This document shows positions 1 through 8,556 of a stretch of DNA of 64,000 nucleotides, piece after piece; the first letter of the stretch is position 1; every line of letters starts with the position of its first letter. The stretch spans positions 124,001 through 188,000 of the forward strand of contig NZ_CP033019.1 of the NCBI RefSeq assembly GCF_003667705.1. The letters run 5' to 3'. The notes beneath the pieces were generated by a model. The model was not told the origin of the DNA. It made no database searches and saw nothing but the letters and a program-made list of their open reading frames with translations. This stretch comes from Janthinobacterium agaricidamnosum (GTDB taxonomy: Bacteria > Pseudomonadota > Gammaproteobacteria > Burkholderiales > Burkholderiaceae_D). The position numbers and the translations under genes were made by a program.

Positions 1-64
1 ATTCTGCAATTGCCGGCCATGACGGGCCTGGCGCGCCATCGTTGATCTCATTCGAAAGCCTTGC

Positions 65-358
65 ATGTTGAACTGGTTTAATCTCTCCTTGCAACAAAAA
101 CTGGCCGGCACATTCTGCCTGGCGCTGTGCCTGGTCGTGATTGTGGCGGCCAGCCTGTACACGCCGCCCGAACGCACGCCGCCCGTCGGCTTGCCGCTGA
201 TGGTGGTGGGACTGCTGTTGCATCCCGGTATGTTTAGCAAGGGCAAGCGCACGGTGGCCTGGCGCGGCGCACCGTTGCTGGTCAAGGTGGTGTGGTCCGC
301 CGGCATCGCGGCGGCCGGCGTCAGTGTCGCCAGCGGCCTGGCGCGCATGTTTGCCTGA
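65..358 (+). CDS. small inner-membrane protein, function unknown
   Basis: A 97-residue protein I cannot assign to a family. Hydrophobic segments lie at about residues 13-31, 42-54 and 73-92, with a basic stretch (GKGKR) between the second and third, so it is probably a two- or three-pass inner-membrane protein. There is no clear Shine-Dalgarno sequence before the ATG. It lies about 100 bp upstream of the phosphodiesterase/cardiolipin synthase pair and on the same strand. Codon use matches the neighbours, which supports a real gene. Confidence 0.6.
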   Translation: MLNWFNLSLQQKLAGTFCLALCLVVIVAASLYTPPERTPPVGLPLMVVGLLLHPGMFSKGKRTVAWRGAPLLVKVVWSAGIAAAGVSVASGLARMFA

Positions 359-455
359 GCCAGGCGAGGCCGAAGGCGAGCCAATCGAGGCATTAGGTGC
401 GCACGCGCACCTACGCTGGCGCCGCGCGGGGCCCGTCTGGGAGTAGAATCCATGC

Positions 456-1277
456 ATGAAAATCCGCGTAGCAACTTATAATATCCACAAGGGCGTCTCT
501 TCCGTGCGGGGCTTGCCCAGAGTCCACGCATTGAAGCAGGCGATCGCCCTGTTCCATGCCGATGTCGTGTTCCTGCAAGAGGTGCAAGGCAAGCACGACC
601 GCAATGCGGCCCGCTTTGGCGCCGAGAAAAATGGCCACAAGCATTGGCCGGAAGCGTCGCAGCATGAATTCTTTGCCGGCGCCGAGCACCATTCCGCCTA
701 CGGCATGAATGCCGTGTACGACCATGGCCACCATGGCAACGCCTTGCTCAGCAAATTTCCCATCGCCTCGCAAACCAACCATGACGTGTCCGACCATGCC
801 TACGAGCAGCGCGGCATCCTGCATTGCGTGCTCAAGACGCCGCAGGCCGACGTGCACTGCTACGTGGTCCACCTGGGCCTGTTCGAATCGGGGCGGGGAC
901 GGCAGACGCAGGCGCTGATCGATGCCGTGATGGAATCGGCGCCCAACGGCGAACCCGTCATCATCGCGGGCGACTTCAACGACTGGCGCAACACGCTCAG
1001 CGACAAGCTGCGCAATGCGCTGGGCGTGGTGGAAGTGTTTGACCAGCGTGCATCGAACTCGGCCCTGGGTGACCTCGTGCGCACCCTGGCGCGGCGCCAG
1101 ACGAAAACACCCGTCCCCGTACCGGCACGCACCTTTCCCGCCGCCTTGCCGTGGTTCCGCCTGGACCGCATCTATGTGCGCGGTTTCCACGTGGAAGGTG
1201 CACAAGTGATGCATGGCACTCTGTGGGCCAAACTGTCGGACCACGCGCCGATAGTTGCTGCTTTGAAACTCGCGTAG
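456..1277 (+). CDS. endonuclease/exonuclease/phosphatase (EEP) family protein, YbhP-like
   Basis: A 273-residue EEP-fold metal-dependent phosphodiesterase. Visible motifs are the YNIHKG opening (N9), the catalytic Glu in FLQEV (E42), GDFNDW in the middle, and SDHAPI near the C-terminus, which together make the usual metal site. It ends 9 bp before a cardiolipin synthase gene; the same pairing occurs in Escherichia coli (ybhP next to clsB). That context suggests a lipid-related or periplasm-facing phosphodiesterase role rather than DNA repair. No signal peptide is evident. The substrate is unknown. Confidence 0.88.
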   Translation: MKIRVATYNIHKGVSSVRGLPRVHALKQAIALFHADVVFLQEVQGKHDRNAARFGAEKNGHKHWPEASQHEFFAGAEHHSAYGMNAVYDHGHHGNALLSKFPIASQTNHDVSDHAYEQRGILHCVLKTPQADVHCYVVHLGLFESGRGRQTQALIDAVMESAPNGEPVIIAGDFNDWRNTLSDKLRNALGVVEVFDQRASNSALGDLVRTLARRQTKTPVPVPARTFPAALPWFRLDRIYVRGFHVEGAQVMHGTLWAKLSDHAPIVAALKLA

Positions 1278-1286
1278 ACTGCCGGC

Positions 1287-2450
1287 ATGCGCACAGTCAA
1301 TTTCATCGCCCACAACGACATCAAGCTGCTGTATTGCGGCACCGATTACTTTCCCGCGCTCATAGCGGCCATTGACGGCGCACGCTCGGAAGTCTATTTC
1401 GAAACCTATATCTTTGCCGATGACGCCACGGGCACCCTGGTGCTCGACGCCCTGAAACGGGCGGCCGCGCGCGGCGTGCTGGTGTGCATGATCACGGACT
1501 GGTTCGGCACGGGCAACCGCCGCGTCAAGGCCATGCATGCGCAGCTGGAAGCGGCCGGCGTGCACCACCGCATCTTCAATCCCTGGTTCCGGCGCGGCAT
1601 CACGCGCACGCACCGCAAGATCTGCGTCGCCGATGGCGAGATCGCCCTGGTGGGCGGCATCAATATCAACGACGACATGTTTTGCGACTACGATCACAGC
1701 ATCAGCCTGGAAGCGCCGCGCTGGGATTTCGCCGTGCAGGTGAAGGGTCCGCTGGTGGACGCTATCCATGAAGAGGTGCAGGCGCAGTGGGCGCGTCTGG
1801 GCAAGATGAACCTGGTGCGGCGTATCAAGCTGTACCGCAAGATGCGCGTCGTCAGCAAGGAGCTGGCGAAAAACCCCGTCGTGGCCGGCTTTGTCGTGCG
1901 CGACAACCTGCGCAACCGCCGCACCATCCAGCGCGCCTACCTGCAGGCGCTGGGCCAGGCGAGGAAAAGCGTGATGCTGGCCAACCCGTATTTCGCGCCC
2001 GGTCACAAGCTGCGCCACGCCCTGGCCCAGGCGGCCCAGCGGGGCGTCGACGTGGTACTGCTGATCGGCGTGGGCGAATTCCGCATGCAAGATGCTGTGG
2101 CGCACTCGTTTTACCCGAAACTGCTGGCTGCCGGCGTGAAAATCGTCGAATACCGCAAGACGCAGCTGCACGCCAAGGTGGCCGTCGTCGACGACGACTG
2201 GGCGACGGTGGGTTCGAGCAATATTGATGCGCTGAGCCTGTTTTTGAACCAGGAAGCGAACGTGGTCATCAAGGACGTGGCCTTCGCGCAAAGCCTGCGC
2301 CAGCACATCGAGCAGGGCGTGGCCGACGGTATCGTGATCCACCAGGATGATTTCAAGCACATCGGCCGTTTCCGGCGCATCGGTTACGAAGCCGCCTTCC
2401 TCGTGTACCGGCTGGTGATGCGCATTTTTTCAGTAGGCAAGTACGCATGA
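1287..2450 (+). CDS. clsB: cardiolipin synthase B (phospholipase D family)
   Basis: A 387-residue phospholipase D superfamily protein with two HKD motifs: H109/K111/D116 and H295/K297/D302, each followed by a GG/GSSN element. It lacks the N-terminal transmembrane pair of ClsA, so the length and layout fit ClsB. ClsB makes cardiolipin at the inner membrane and in E. coli can also make phosphatidylglycerol. It is 9 bp downstream of the EEP-family gene, and its last codon overlaps the hslR start by 4 bp, so the three genes look co-transcribed. Confidence 0.92.
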   Translation: MRTVNFIAHNDIKLLYCGTDYFPALIAAIDGARSEVYFETYIFADDATGTLVLDALKRAAARGVLVCMITDWFGTGNRRVKAMHAQLEAAGVHHRIFNPWFRRGITRTHRKICVADGEIALVGGININDDMFCDYDHSISLEAPRWDFAVQVKGPLVDAIHEEVQAQWARLGKMNLVRRIKLYRKMRVVSKELAKNPVVAGFVVRDNLRNRRTIQRAYLQALGQARKSVMLANPYFAPGHKLRHALAQAAQRGVDVVLLIGVGEFRMQDAVAHSFYPKLLAAGVKIVEYRKTQLHAKVAVVDDDWATVGSSNIDALSLFLNQEANVVIKDVAFAQSLRQHIEQGVADGIVIHQDDFKHIGRFRRIGYEAAFLVYRLVMRIFSVGKYA

Positions 2451-2836
2451 ACGAGATGACAACGGTCAGGCTGGACAAATGGCTGTGGGCGGCGCGCTTC
2501 TTCAAGACGCGCTCGCTGGCCAGCGAAGCCGTCGACACGGGCAAGGTCAAAGTGGGCGGCGAGCGCGTGAAGCCGGCGCGCAGCCTGCGCGTGGGCGACG
2601 AGCTGGCCATCGACAATGGCGCGGAGACGTGGGAAGTGGCCGTGCTGGGCCTGTCCGACAAGCGCGGCGCGGCACCCGTGGCGCGCCTGCTGTATGAAGA
2701 AACGCCGGCCAGCATCGCCCGCCGCGAGCAGCTGGCCGAGGAGCGCAAGCTGTTCCGCGAGCCGGGCACCACCATCAAGGGGCGGCCGACCAAGCGCGAC
2801 CGCCGGCAATTGAGCAAGGCTGGCGGCCTCGACTGA
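2447..2836 (+). CDS. hslR: S4-domain RNA-binding protein, heat-shock protein 15 (HslR)
   Basis: A 129-residue protein with an S4 RNA-binding domain covering about residues 6-70 (RLDKWLWAARF, then KVGG and the AR.LRVGDEL turn). The basic C-terminal tail (KGRPTKRDRR) is typical of HslR/Hsp15, which binds 50S subunits carrying stalled nascent peptidyl-tRNA after heat stress. The start overlaps the clsB stop (ATGA type), implying translational coupling. Length is normal for the family (~130). Confidence 0.92.
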   Translation: MNEMTTVRLDKWLWAARFFKTRSLASEAVDTGKVKVGGERVKPARSLRVGDELAIDNGAETWEVAVLGLSDKRGAAPVARLLYEETPASIARREQLAEERKLFREPGTTIKGRPTKRDRRQLSKAGGLD

Positions 2837-2955
2837 GGCGCGATTGTTACTACAAGGCAAGGGCGCACGGCGCTTTTGCCGCCTGAAACCGATATAAACA
2901 CGCAGTCAGAAAATGCTGCGCTGCACCAATAGAACGCCGGCTCTAAAGTTCCCGT

Positions 2956-2995
2956 TTGACTTTTACGTGGTAGTGGATAATAGTACGAGCGTTCG
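2956..2995 (+). promoter_or_regulatory. candidate promoter and operator of the TetR/fad region
   Basis: TTGACT at 2956-2961 and TAATAG at 2978-2983 are 16 bp apart and could be -35/-10 elements. Immediately downstream, CGAGCGTTCG at 2986-2995 is an 8-of-10 palindrome that could be an autoregulatory TetR site. The downstream leader is T-rich (positions 2998-3024). This is read from the sequence only. Confidence 0.35.
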
Positions 2996-3073
2996 GATTT
3001 TTTCGAAGCGTGCTTTTTTTTTACCCTCGCTTCAGTCCGCCAAATCGGCAACATCACTTTTAGAACGGACATC

Positions 3074-3697
3074 TTGAATACTTCAGTCAAATTCATGCGC
3101 AAGGGCGAGCTGACCCGTGCAGCCATCCTCGACGTGGCGCTGGACCTGTCCAGCCGCGACGGCCTGGAAGGCCTGACGATTGGGCTGCTTGCGGACAAAA
3201 TGAACATGAGCAAGTCGGGCGTGTTTGCCCACTTCGGCTCGCGCGAGGACTTGCAGATGGAAGTGCTGAAGCTTTATCACTATCGTTTCGAGCAAGAAGT
3301 CTTTTTCCCCAGCATGAAAGAACCACGCGGCATCCAGCGCCTGCAATCGATGTTTGCGCGCTGGGTCAAGCGGGTCAGCGTGGAAATCGCTTCCGGCTGC
3401 ATCTATATCAGTGGCGCCGTCGAGTATGACGACCGTCCCGGTCCCATCCGCGAGGCCCTGGTGGCCATGGTGCGGGCCTGGCAGGGCGCGCTGCTGCGCT
3501 GTGTCGAGCAATCGATCGCCACGGGCGACCTGAAAGCGGACACGGACGCCCAGCAGCTGGTGTACGAGATGTATGGCCTGATCCTGGCCCTGCATCACGA
3601 CGCGCGCTTCCTGCGCGTGCCGGGCAGCATCGAACGGGCGCAAGCGGGCTTTATCCGCCTGCTGGCGTCGTACCAGAATTGCGCCACAAGTAAATAA
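3074..3697 (+). CDS. TetR/AcrR family regulator, probable repressor of the fatty-acid cluster
   Basis: A 207-residue TetR protein with an N-terminal helix-turn-helix at about residues 12-58 (KSGVFAHFGSRE is the recognition helix) and a helical ligand-binding C-terminal domain. The longest reading starts with TTG at 3074; an in-frame ATG at 3095 (MRKGELT) is equally plausible and nearer the usual TetR start. It lies 77 bp upstream of fadE on the same strand. TetR regulators often repress beta-oxidation genes in response to acyl-CoA, so that is the inferred job; the ligand is unknown. Confidence 0.85.
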   Translation: MNTSVKFMRKGELTRAAILDVALDLSSRDGLEGLTIGLLADKMNMSKSGVFAHFGSREDLQMEVLKLYHYRFEQEVFFPSMKEPRGIQRLQSMFARWVKRVSVEIASGCIYISGAVEYDDRPGPIREALVAMVRAWQGALLRCVEQSIATGDLKADTDAQQLVYEMYGLILALHHDARFLRVPGSIERAQAGFIRLLASYQNCATSK

Positions 3698-3774
3698 GCC
3701 GTCAGGCAGTATCCGCAACAACGCACACGCACTACAAGTACAACACTTTAGCTAATCGCCTTCAGGAGAAAATT

Positions 3775-5565
3775 ATGGGTCAATACGTCGCGCCAATCCG
3801 GGATATGCAATTCGTCCTGCATGAGTTCCTGCAAGTGGAAGAAGAACTGAAGCAAATGCCGTCGTACGCCGACGTCGACGCCGACATCATCAACCAGGTG
3901 CTGGAAGAGGGCGGCAAATTCACCTCCGAAGTATTGTTCCCGCTGAACCACTCCGGCGACCGCGAAGGCTGCCACCACGACCCCGTCACGAAAAGCGTGA
4001 CCACGCCTAAAGGCTTTAAAGAAGCGTATAAACAGTACGTCGAAGGCGGCTGGGCGGCGCTGGCTTGCGATCCGGAATACGGCGGCCAGGGCTTGCCTGT
4101 CGTGCTGAACAATTCGTTCTATGAAATGCTGAACTCGTCGAACCAGGCCTGGTCCATGTACCCCGGCCTGTCGCACGGCGCCTACGAGTGCCTGAAGGAA
4201 CACGGCACCGACCACCAGAAGGAAGTCTACCTGCCGAAGCTGGTGTCGGGCGAATGGACGGGCACCATGTGCCTGACCGAACCGCACTGCGGCACCGACC
4301 TGGGCCTGCTGCGCTCGAAGGCGCTGCCTGAGGCGGACGGTTCCTGGACCATCACCGGCAACAAGATCTTCATCTCCGCCGGCGAGCACGACATGGCGGA
4401 AAACATCCTGCACCTGGTGCTGGCCCGCGTGCCGGACGCGCCGGAAGGCTCGAAAGGCATCTCGCTGTTCCTGGTGCCGAAATTCCTGCCGAACGCGGAC
4501 GGTACGGTCGGCGAGCGCAACCCGATCACCTGCGGCGCCATCGAAGAAAAAATGGGCATCCACGGCAACTCGACCTGCCAGATGAACCTGGACGGCGCGA
4601 AAGGCTGGATCATCGGCCAGCCGAACAAGGGCCTGAACGCCATGTTCGTCTTCATGAACGCGGCCCGCCTGGGCGTGGGCATGCAGTCGCTGGGCCTGAC
4701 GGAAATCGCCTACCAGAACGCGCTGATCTACGCCAAGGACCGCACGCAAATGCGTTCGCTGTCCGGCATCAAGAACCCGGAACTGCCGGCCGACCGCATC
4801 ATCGTGCACCCTGACGTGCGCCGCATGCTGTTGACGGGCAAAGCCTACGCCGAAGGCGCGCGCGCCTTCACTTCGTACGTGGCGCTGCAGATCGACCGCG
4901 AACTGCACCACCCGGACGCCGACGTGCGCAAGGAAGCGGCCGACGAAGTGGCGCTGCTGACGCCTGTCATCAAAGCCTTCATCACCGACAACGCCTGGAT
5001 CGCCACTTCGGACGCGATGCAAGTGTTCGGCGGCCATGGCTACATCTCGGAATGGGGCATGGAGCAGTATGTGCGCGACGCGCGCATCAACATGATCTAT
5101 GAAGGCACGAACACGATCCAGTCGCTGGACCTGCTGGGCCGCAAGATCCTGGGCGACAACGGCGCCAAGCTGCGCAAGTTCGGCGAAAAGATCAAGGCCT
5201 TCGTCGAAGACAACGGCACCGATGAAGCGATGAGCGAATTCGTCACCCCACTGGGCGACCTGGGCGACAAAGTCACCAAGCTGACCATGGAAATCGGCAT
5301 GAAGGCCTTCCAGAATCCTGACGAAGTGGGCGCGGCCTGCGTGCCTTACCTGCGCGTCGTCGGCCACATGATCTACAGCTACCTGTTCGCGCAGATGGCC
5401 AAGATCGCCCTCGAAAAAGAGTCCAGCGGCGACAAGTTCTACACCGCCAAACTGGCTACCGCACGTTTCTACTTCGCCCGCTTGCAGCCTGAAACGGCAA
5501 CCCTGATCCGTCAGGCGCGTTCCGGTTCGGCCAACCTGATGGCACTCGACGCAGACCTGTTCTAA
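3775..5565 (+). CDS. fadE: acyl-CoA dehydrogenase, FadE/FadE5-like with C-terminal extension
   Basis: A 596-residue FAD-dependent acyl-CoA dehydrogenase of the long class that carries an extra C-terminal domain. It catalyses the first, alpha-beta dehydrogenation step of fatty-acid oxidation. The FAD/substrate region includes MCLTEPHCGTDLG and the catalytic base is E443 in IYEGTN. Length and order match Bacillus subtilis FadE (594 aa), whose partners FadN and FadA have homologues just downstream here. A strong ribosome-binding site (AGGAGAAAATT) precedes the ATG; fadN begins 15 bp after the stop. Confidence 0.92.
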   Translation: MGQYVAPIRDMQFVLHEFLQVEEELKQMPSYADVDADIINQVLEEGGKFTSEVLFPLNHSGDREGCHHDPVTKSVTTPKGFKEAYKQYVEGGWAALACDPEYGGQGLPVVLNNSFYEMLNSSNQAWSMYPGLSHGAYECLKEHGTDHQKEVYLPKLVSGEWTGTMCLTEPHCGTDLGLLRSKALPEADGSWTITGNKIFISAGEHDMAENILHLVLARVPDAPEGSKGISLFLVPKFLPNADGTVGERNPITCGAIEEKMGIHGNSTCQMNLDGAKGWIIGQPNKGLNAMFVFMNAARLGVGMQSLGLTEIAYQNALIYAKDRTQMRSLSGIKNPELPADRIIVHPDVRRMLLTGKAYAEGARAFTSYVALQIDRELHHPDADVRKEAADEVALLTPVIKAFITDNAWIATSDAMQVFGGHGYISEWGMEQYVRDARINMIYEGTNTIQSLDLLGRKILGDNGAKLRKFGEKIKAFVEDNGTDEAMSEFVTPLGDLGDKVTKLTMEIGMKAFQNPDEVGAACVPYLRVVGHMIYSYLFAQMAKIALEKESSGDKFYTAKLATARFYFARLQPETATLIRQARSGSANLMALDADLF

Positions 5566-5579
5566 GACTTGAGGAAAAT

Positions 5580-7979
5580 ATGACCAATTTCATCGTTAAA
5601 AAAGTAGCCGTCCTCGGCGCCGGCGTGATGGGCGCGCAGATCGCCGCCCACTGCATCAACGCGAAAGTGCCGGTCGTGCTGTTCGACCTGCCGGCCAAGG
5701 AAGGCCCGAAGAATGGCATCGTGCTGCGCGCCATCGAGAACCTGAAAAAGCTGTCGCCTGCGCCGCTGGGCAACAAGGATGACGCCGCGCTGATCCAGGT
5801 CGCCAACTACGAAGACAACCTGGACCTGCTGGCCGGTTGCGACCTGATCATCGAAGCCATCGCCGAGCGCATGGACTGGAAACACGACCTGTACCAGAAG
5901 GTGGCCCCGCACATCGGCCCGAACGCGATCTTCGCTTCGAACACCTCGGGCCTGTCGATCACCAAGCTGGCCGAAGGTTTCGACGCCGACCTGAAGTCGC
6001 GCTACTGCGGCGTGCACTTCTTCAATCCGCCGCGCTATATGCACCTGGTCGAAATCATCCCGACCGCGTTCACCAAGCCTGAAATCGCCGACCAGCTGGA
6101 AGGCTTTTTGACCACCACCCTGGGCAAGGGCGTGGTCCGCGCCAAGGACACGCCGAACTTCATCGCCAACCGCGTGGGCGTGTTCGGCATCCTGGCCATC
6201 GTGCACGAAGCCGAGAAATTCGGCCTGTCCGTGGACGTTGTCGATGACCTGACCGGCTCCAAGCTGGGCCGCGCCAAGTCGGGTACTTTCCGCACGGCGG
6301 ACGTGGTCGGCCTGGACACCATGGGCCATGTGATCAAGACCATGCAGGACTACCTGCCGAACGACCCGTTCGCCGCCGTCTACAAGACGCCGGCCGTGCT
6401 GGCGCAGCTGGTGGAAAAAGGCGCGCTGGGCCAGAAGAGCGGCGCGGGCTTCTACAAGAAGGTCGGCAAGGATATCTTGCGCCTCGACTTCGCCACCGGT
6501 GAATACGTGGCCGGCGGCGCCAAGGCCGCCGACATCATCGCCCGCATCCTGAAGGAAAAGGATCCGGTCAAGAAGATGAAGGCGCTGCGCGAATCGACGA
6601 ATCCGCAAGGCCAGTTCCTGTGGGCGATCTTCCGCGACGCCTTCCACTACATCGCCATCCATCTGGACACCGTGGCCGACAACGCGCGCGACATCGACTT
6701 CGCCATGCGCTGGGGCTTCGGCTGGAACGTGGGCCCGTTTGAAACGTGGCAGGCATCGAACTGGCTGCAAGTGGCCAACTGGGTCAAGGAAGACATCGAC
6801 GCCGGCCACGCGCTGTGCAACGCGCCTTTGCCTGCCTGGGTCTTCGAAGGCCCGGTCGCTGAAAAAGGCGGCGTGCACACGCCGGAAGGTTCGTATTCCG
6901 CCGTGTCGAACAGCTTCGTGCCACGCTCTAACCTGTCCGTCTACGACCGCCAGCAGTTCCGCGCGCCGGTCCTGGGCAGCGGCGCCATCGACGGCAAGAC
7001 CGCCGGCACCACCGTCTTCGAAGACGAATCCGTGCGCGTCTGGCATACGGGCGACGACGTCCTGATCATCTCGTTCAAGACGAAGATGCACGTGATCGGC
7101 GAAGGCGTCATCAATGGCTTGAAACTGGCCCTGGCCGAAGCGGAAAAGAACTTCAAGGGCCTGGTGATCTGGCACGCGGACGCAGCCGAAGGCGGCGCCT
7201 TCTCGGCCGGCGCCGACCTGCAATCGGCCCTGCCGGCCTTCATGCAAGGCGGCGTGAAAGCCGTCGATCCGATCATCGCCGAACTGCAGAACACCTTCAT
7301 GTCGCTGAAATACGCGAACGTGCCGGTGATCGCCGCGGTCGCTGGCCTGGCACTGGGCGGCGGTTGCGAACTGGCGCTGCATGCATCGAAGCGCGTGGCC
7401 TCGATCGAGTCGTATATCGGCCTGGTGGAAGTGGGCGTGGGCCTGATTCCTGCCGGCGGCGGCTTGAAGGAAGCGGCGCAGCGCGCCTACAAGGAAGCCA
7501 AGGGTAACGACATCCTGCAATTCCTGAAAACGGGCTTTACCAATGCGGCCACCGCCAACGTGTCGAAATCGGCGCTGGAAGCGAAGAAGATGGGCTACCT
7601 GAAGGAAGACGACGTAATCGTGTTCAACGCCTACGAGCTGCTGCACGTGGCCAAGGTCGAAGCGCGCGCCATGTTCGACGCGGGCTTCCGTCCGGCGCTT
7701 CCTTCGCTGATCCAGGTGACGGGCCGCTACGGCTGGGGCACCATCAAGGCGCAGCTGGTCAACATGCGCGACGGCGGCTTCATTTCGGCGCACGATTTCA
7801 AGCTGGGCGAGATGATCGCCGAGATCGTATCGGGCGGCGACGTGGACCAGGGCAGTTTCGTCAGCGAACAGTGGCTGCTGGATATGGAACGCAAGGCATT
7901 CCTGGAGCTGTTGAACCATCCGAAAACCCAGGAACGGATCATGGGCATGATGCAGACCGGTAAGCCGGTACGCAACTAA
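5580..7979 (+). CDS. fadN: 3-hydroxyacyl-CoA dehydrogenase / enoyl-CoA hydratase fusion, FadN-type
   Basis: A 799-residue bifunctional beta-oxidation enzyme. The NAD-binding 3-hydroxyacyl-CoA dehydrogenase domain is N-terminal (VLGAGVMGAQ, residues 11-20; HFFNPPRYMHLVE around 145) and a crotonase domain is near residues 480-660 (FSAGADLQ, ALGGGCELALHA). This order is the reverse of E. coli FadB/FadJ and matches FadN-type proteins (789 aa in B. subtilis). It hydrates 2-enoyl-CoA and oxidises the 3-hydroxyacyl-CoA product. Start has a GAGGAAAAT site. It sits between fadE and the thioesterase/thiolase genes. Confidence 0.92.
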   Translation: MTNFIVKKVAVLGAGVMGAQIAAHCINAKVPVVLFDLPAKEGPKNGIVLRAIENLKKLSPAPLGNKDDAALIQVANYEDNLDLLAGCDLIIEAIAERMDWKHDLYQKVAPHIGPNAIFASNTSGLSITKLAEGFDADLKSRYCGVHFFNPPRYMHLVEIIPTAFTKPEIADQLEGFLTTTLGKGVVRAKDTPNFIANRVGVFGILAIVHEAEKFGLSVDVVDDLTGSKLGRAKSGTFRTADVVGLDTMGHVIKTMQDYLPNDPFAAVYKTPAVLAQLVEKGALGQKSGAGFYKKVGKDILRLDFATGEYVAGGAKAADIIARILKEKDPVKKMKALRESTNPQGQFLWAIFRDAFHYIAIHLDTVADNARDIDFAMRWGFGWNVGPFETWQASNWLQVANWVKEDIDAGHALCNAPLPAWVFEGPVAEKGGVHTPEGSYSAVSNSFVPRSNLSVYDRQQFRAPVLGSGAIDGKTAGTTVFEDESVRVWHTGDDVLIISFKTKMHVIGEGVINGLKLALAEAEKNFKGLVIWHADAAEGGAFSAGADLQSALPAFMQGGVKAVDPIIAELQNTFMSLKYANVPVIAAVAGLALGGGCELALHASKRVASIESYIGLVEVGVGLIPAGGGLKEAAQRAYKEAKGNDILQFLKTGFTNAATANVSKSALEAKKMGYLKEDDVIVFNAYELLHVAKVEARAMFDAGFRPALPSLIQVTGRYGWGTIKAQLVNMRDGGFISAHDFKLGEMIAEIVSGGDVDQGSFVSEQWLLDMERKAFLELLNHPKTQERIMGMMQTGKPVRN

Positions 7980-7990
7980 GCACAGCGTCG

Positions 7991-8488
7991 ATGACGATCC
8001 TGTCCCTCGTATTTAAAGTACTGCTGCGCGTGAGGCCAAGCATGGTGTATGACCGTATCAAACAACAGATGATGGACACCTTGCCCTTCGTGCGGCTGCT
8101 GGGGATCAGCATCGACGAGATCGGCGCCGGCACCTCGAAGGTGTCGCTGCCGGACGATCCCAAACTGCATAATCACCTGGGCACGCAGCATGCGGGCGCC
8201 TTGTTTACCCTGGCCGAAACGGCTTCCGGCGCGGCCATGGCTGGCGGCTTCGCCGAGCTGATACTGGGCTTGCGCCCGGTGGCCAAGGAGTCGCGCATCG
8301 CCTACCAGAAGGTGGCCCGGGGCGCGACGCGCGCCGAAGGCCGCGTGCCGGGCGACCTGGCTGCCTTGAAGGCGCAGCTGGCGCAGGACGGCAAGGTGGC
8401 GTTTCCCGTGGCAGTCGATATTTTCGATGCCGAAGGCACGCTGGCGGCACAGGTGACGGTGGACTGGTATTTGTCGCAGAAGCGCTAA
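7991..8488 (+). CDS. hotdog-fold acyl-CoA thioesterase (PaaI/DUF4442-like)
   Basis: A 165-residue hotdog-fold protein. The signature LHNHLGTQHAGALFTLAETASG is split across residues ~57-78, with His-Asn-His before the long helix, as in PaaI-type thioesterases. These hydrolyse acyl-CoAs, often to recover CoA from dead-end intermediates. It starts 11 bp after fadN and precedes the thiolase, so it is probably in the same operon. A second in-frame ATG (8042) would remove a short hydrophobic lead; the choice is uncertain because neither has a strong ribosome-binding site. Confidence 0.8.
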   Translation: MTILSLVFKVLLRVRPSMVYDRIKQQMMDTLPFVRLLGISIDEIGAGTSKVSLPDDPKLHNHLGTQHAGALFTLAETASGAAMAGGFAELILGLRPVAKESRIAYQKVARGATRAEGRVPGDLAALKAQLAQDGKVAFPVAVDIFDAEGTLAAQVTVDWYLSQKR

Positions 8489-8556
8489 GCGGCAACCTGA
8501 CTACCCCGGACATTCGACAGAACACGAACCTCGTTCAACATCTTTGAAAGAACAAA

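Noticed and set aside
411..2360. 649-codon open frame on the minus strand opposite ybhP and clsB
   Set aside because: High-GC DNA leaves long antisense frames open; no family resemblance or ribosome-binding site, and the plus strand encodes clear enzymes.
5562..7919. 785-codon minus-strand frame opposite fadN
   Set aside because: Antisense of a conserved bifunctional enzyme; no motifs of its own.
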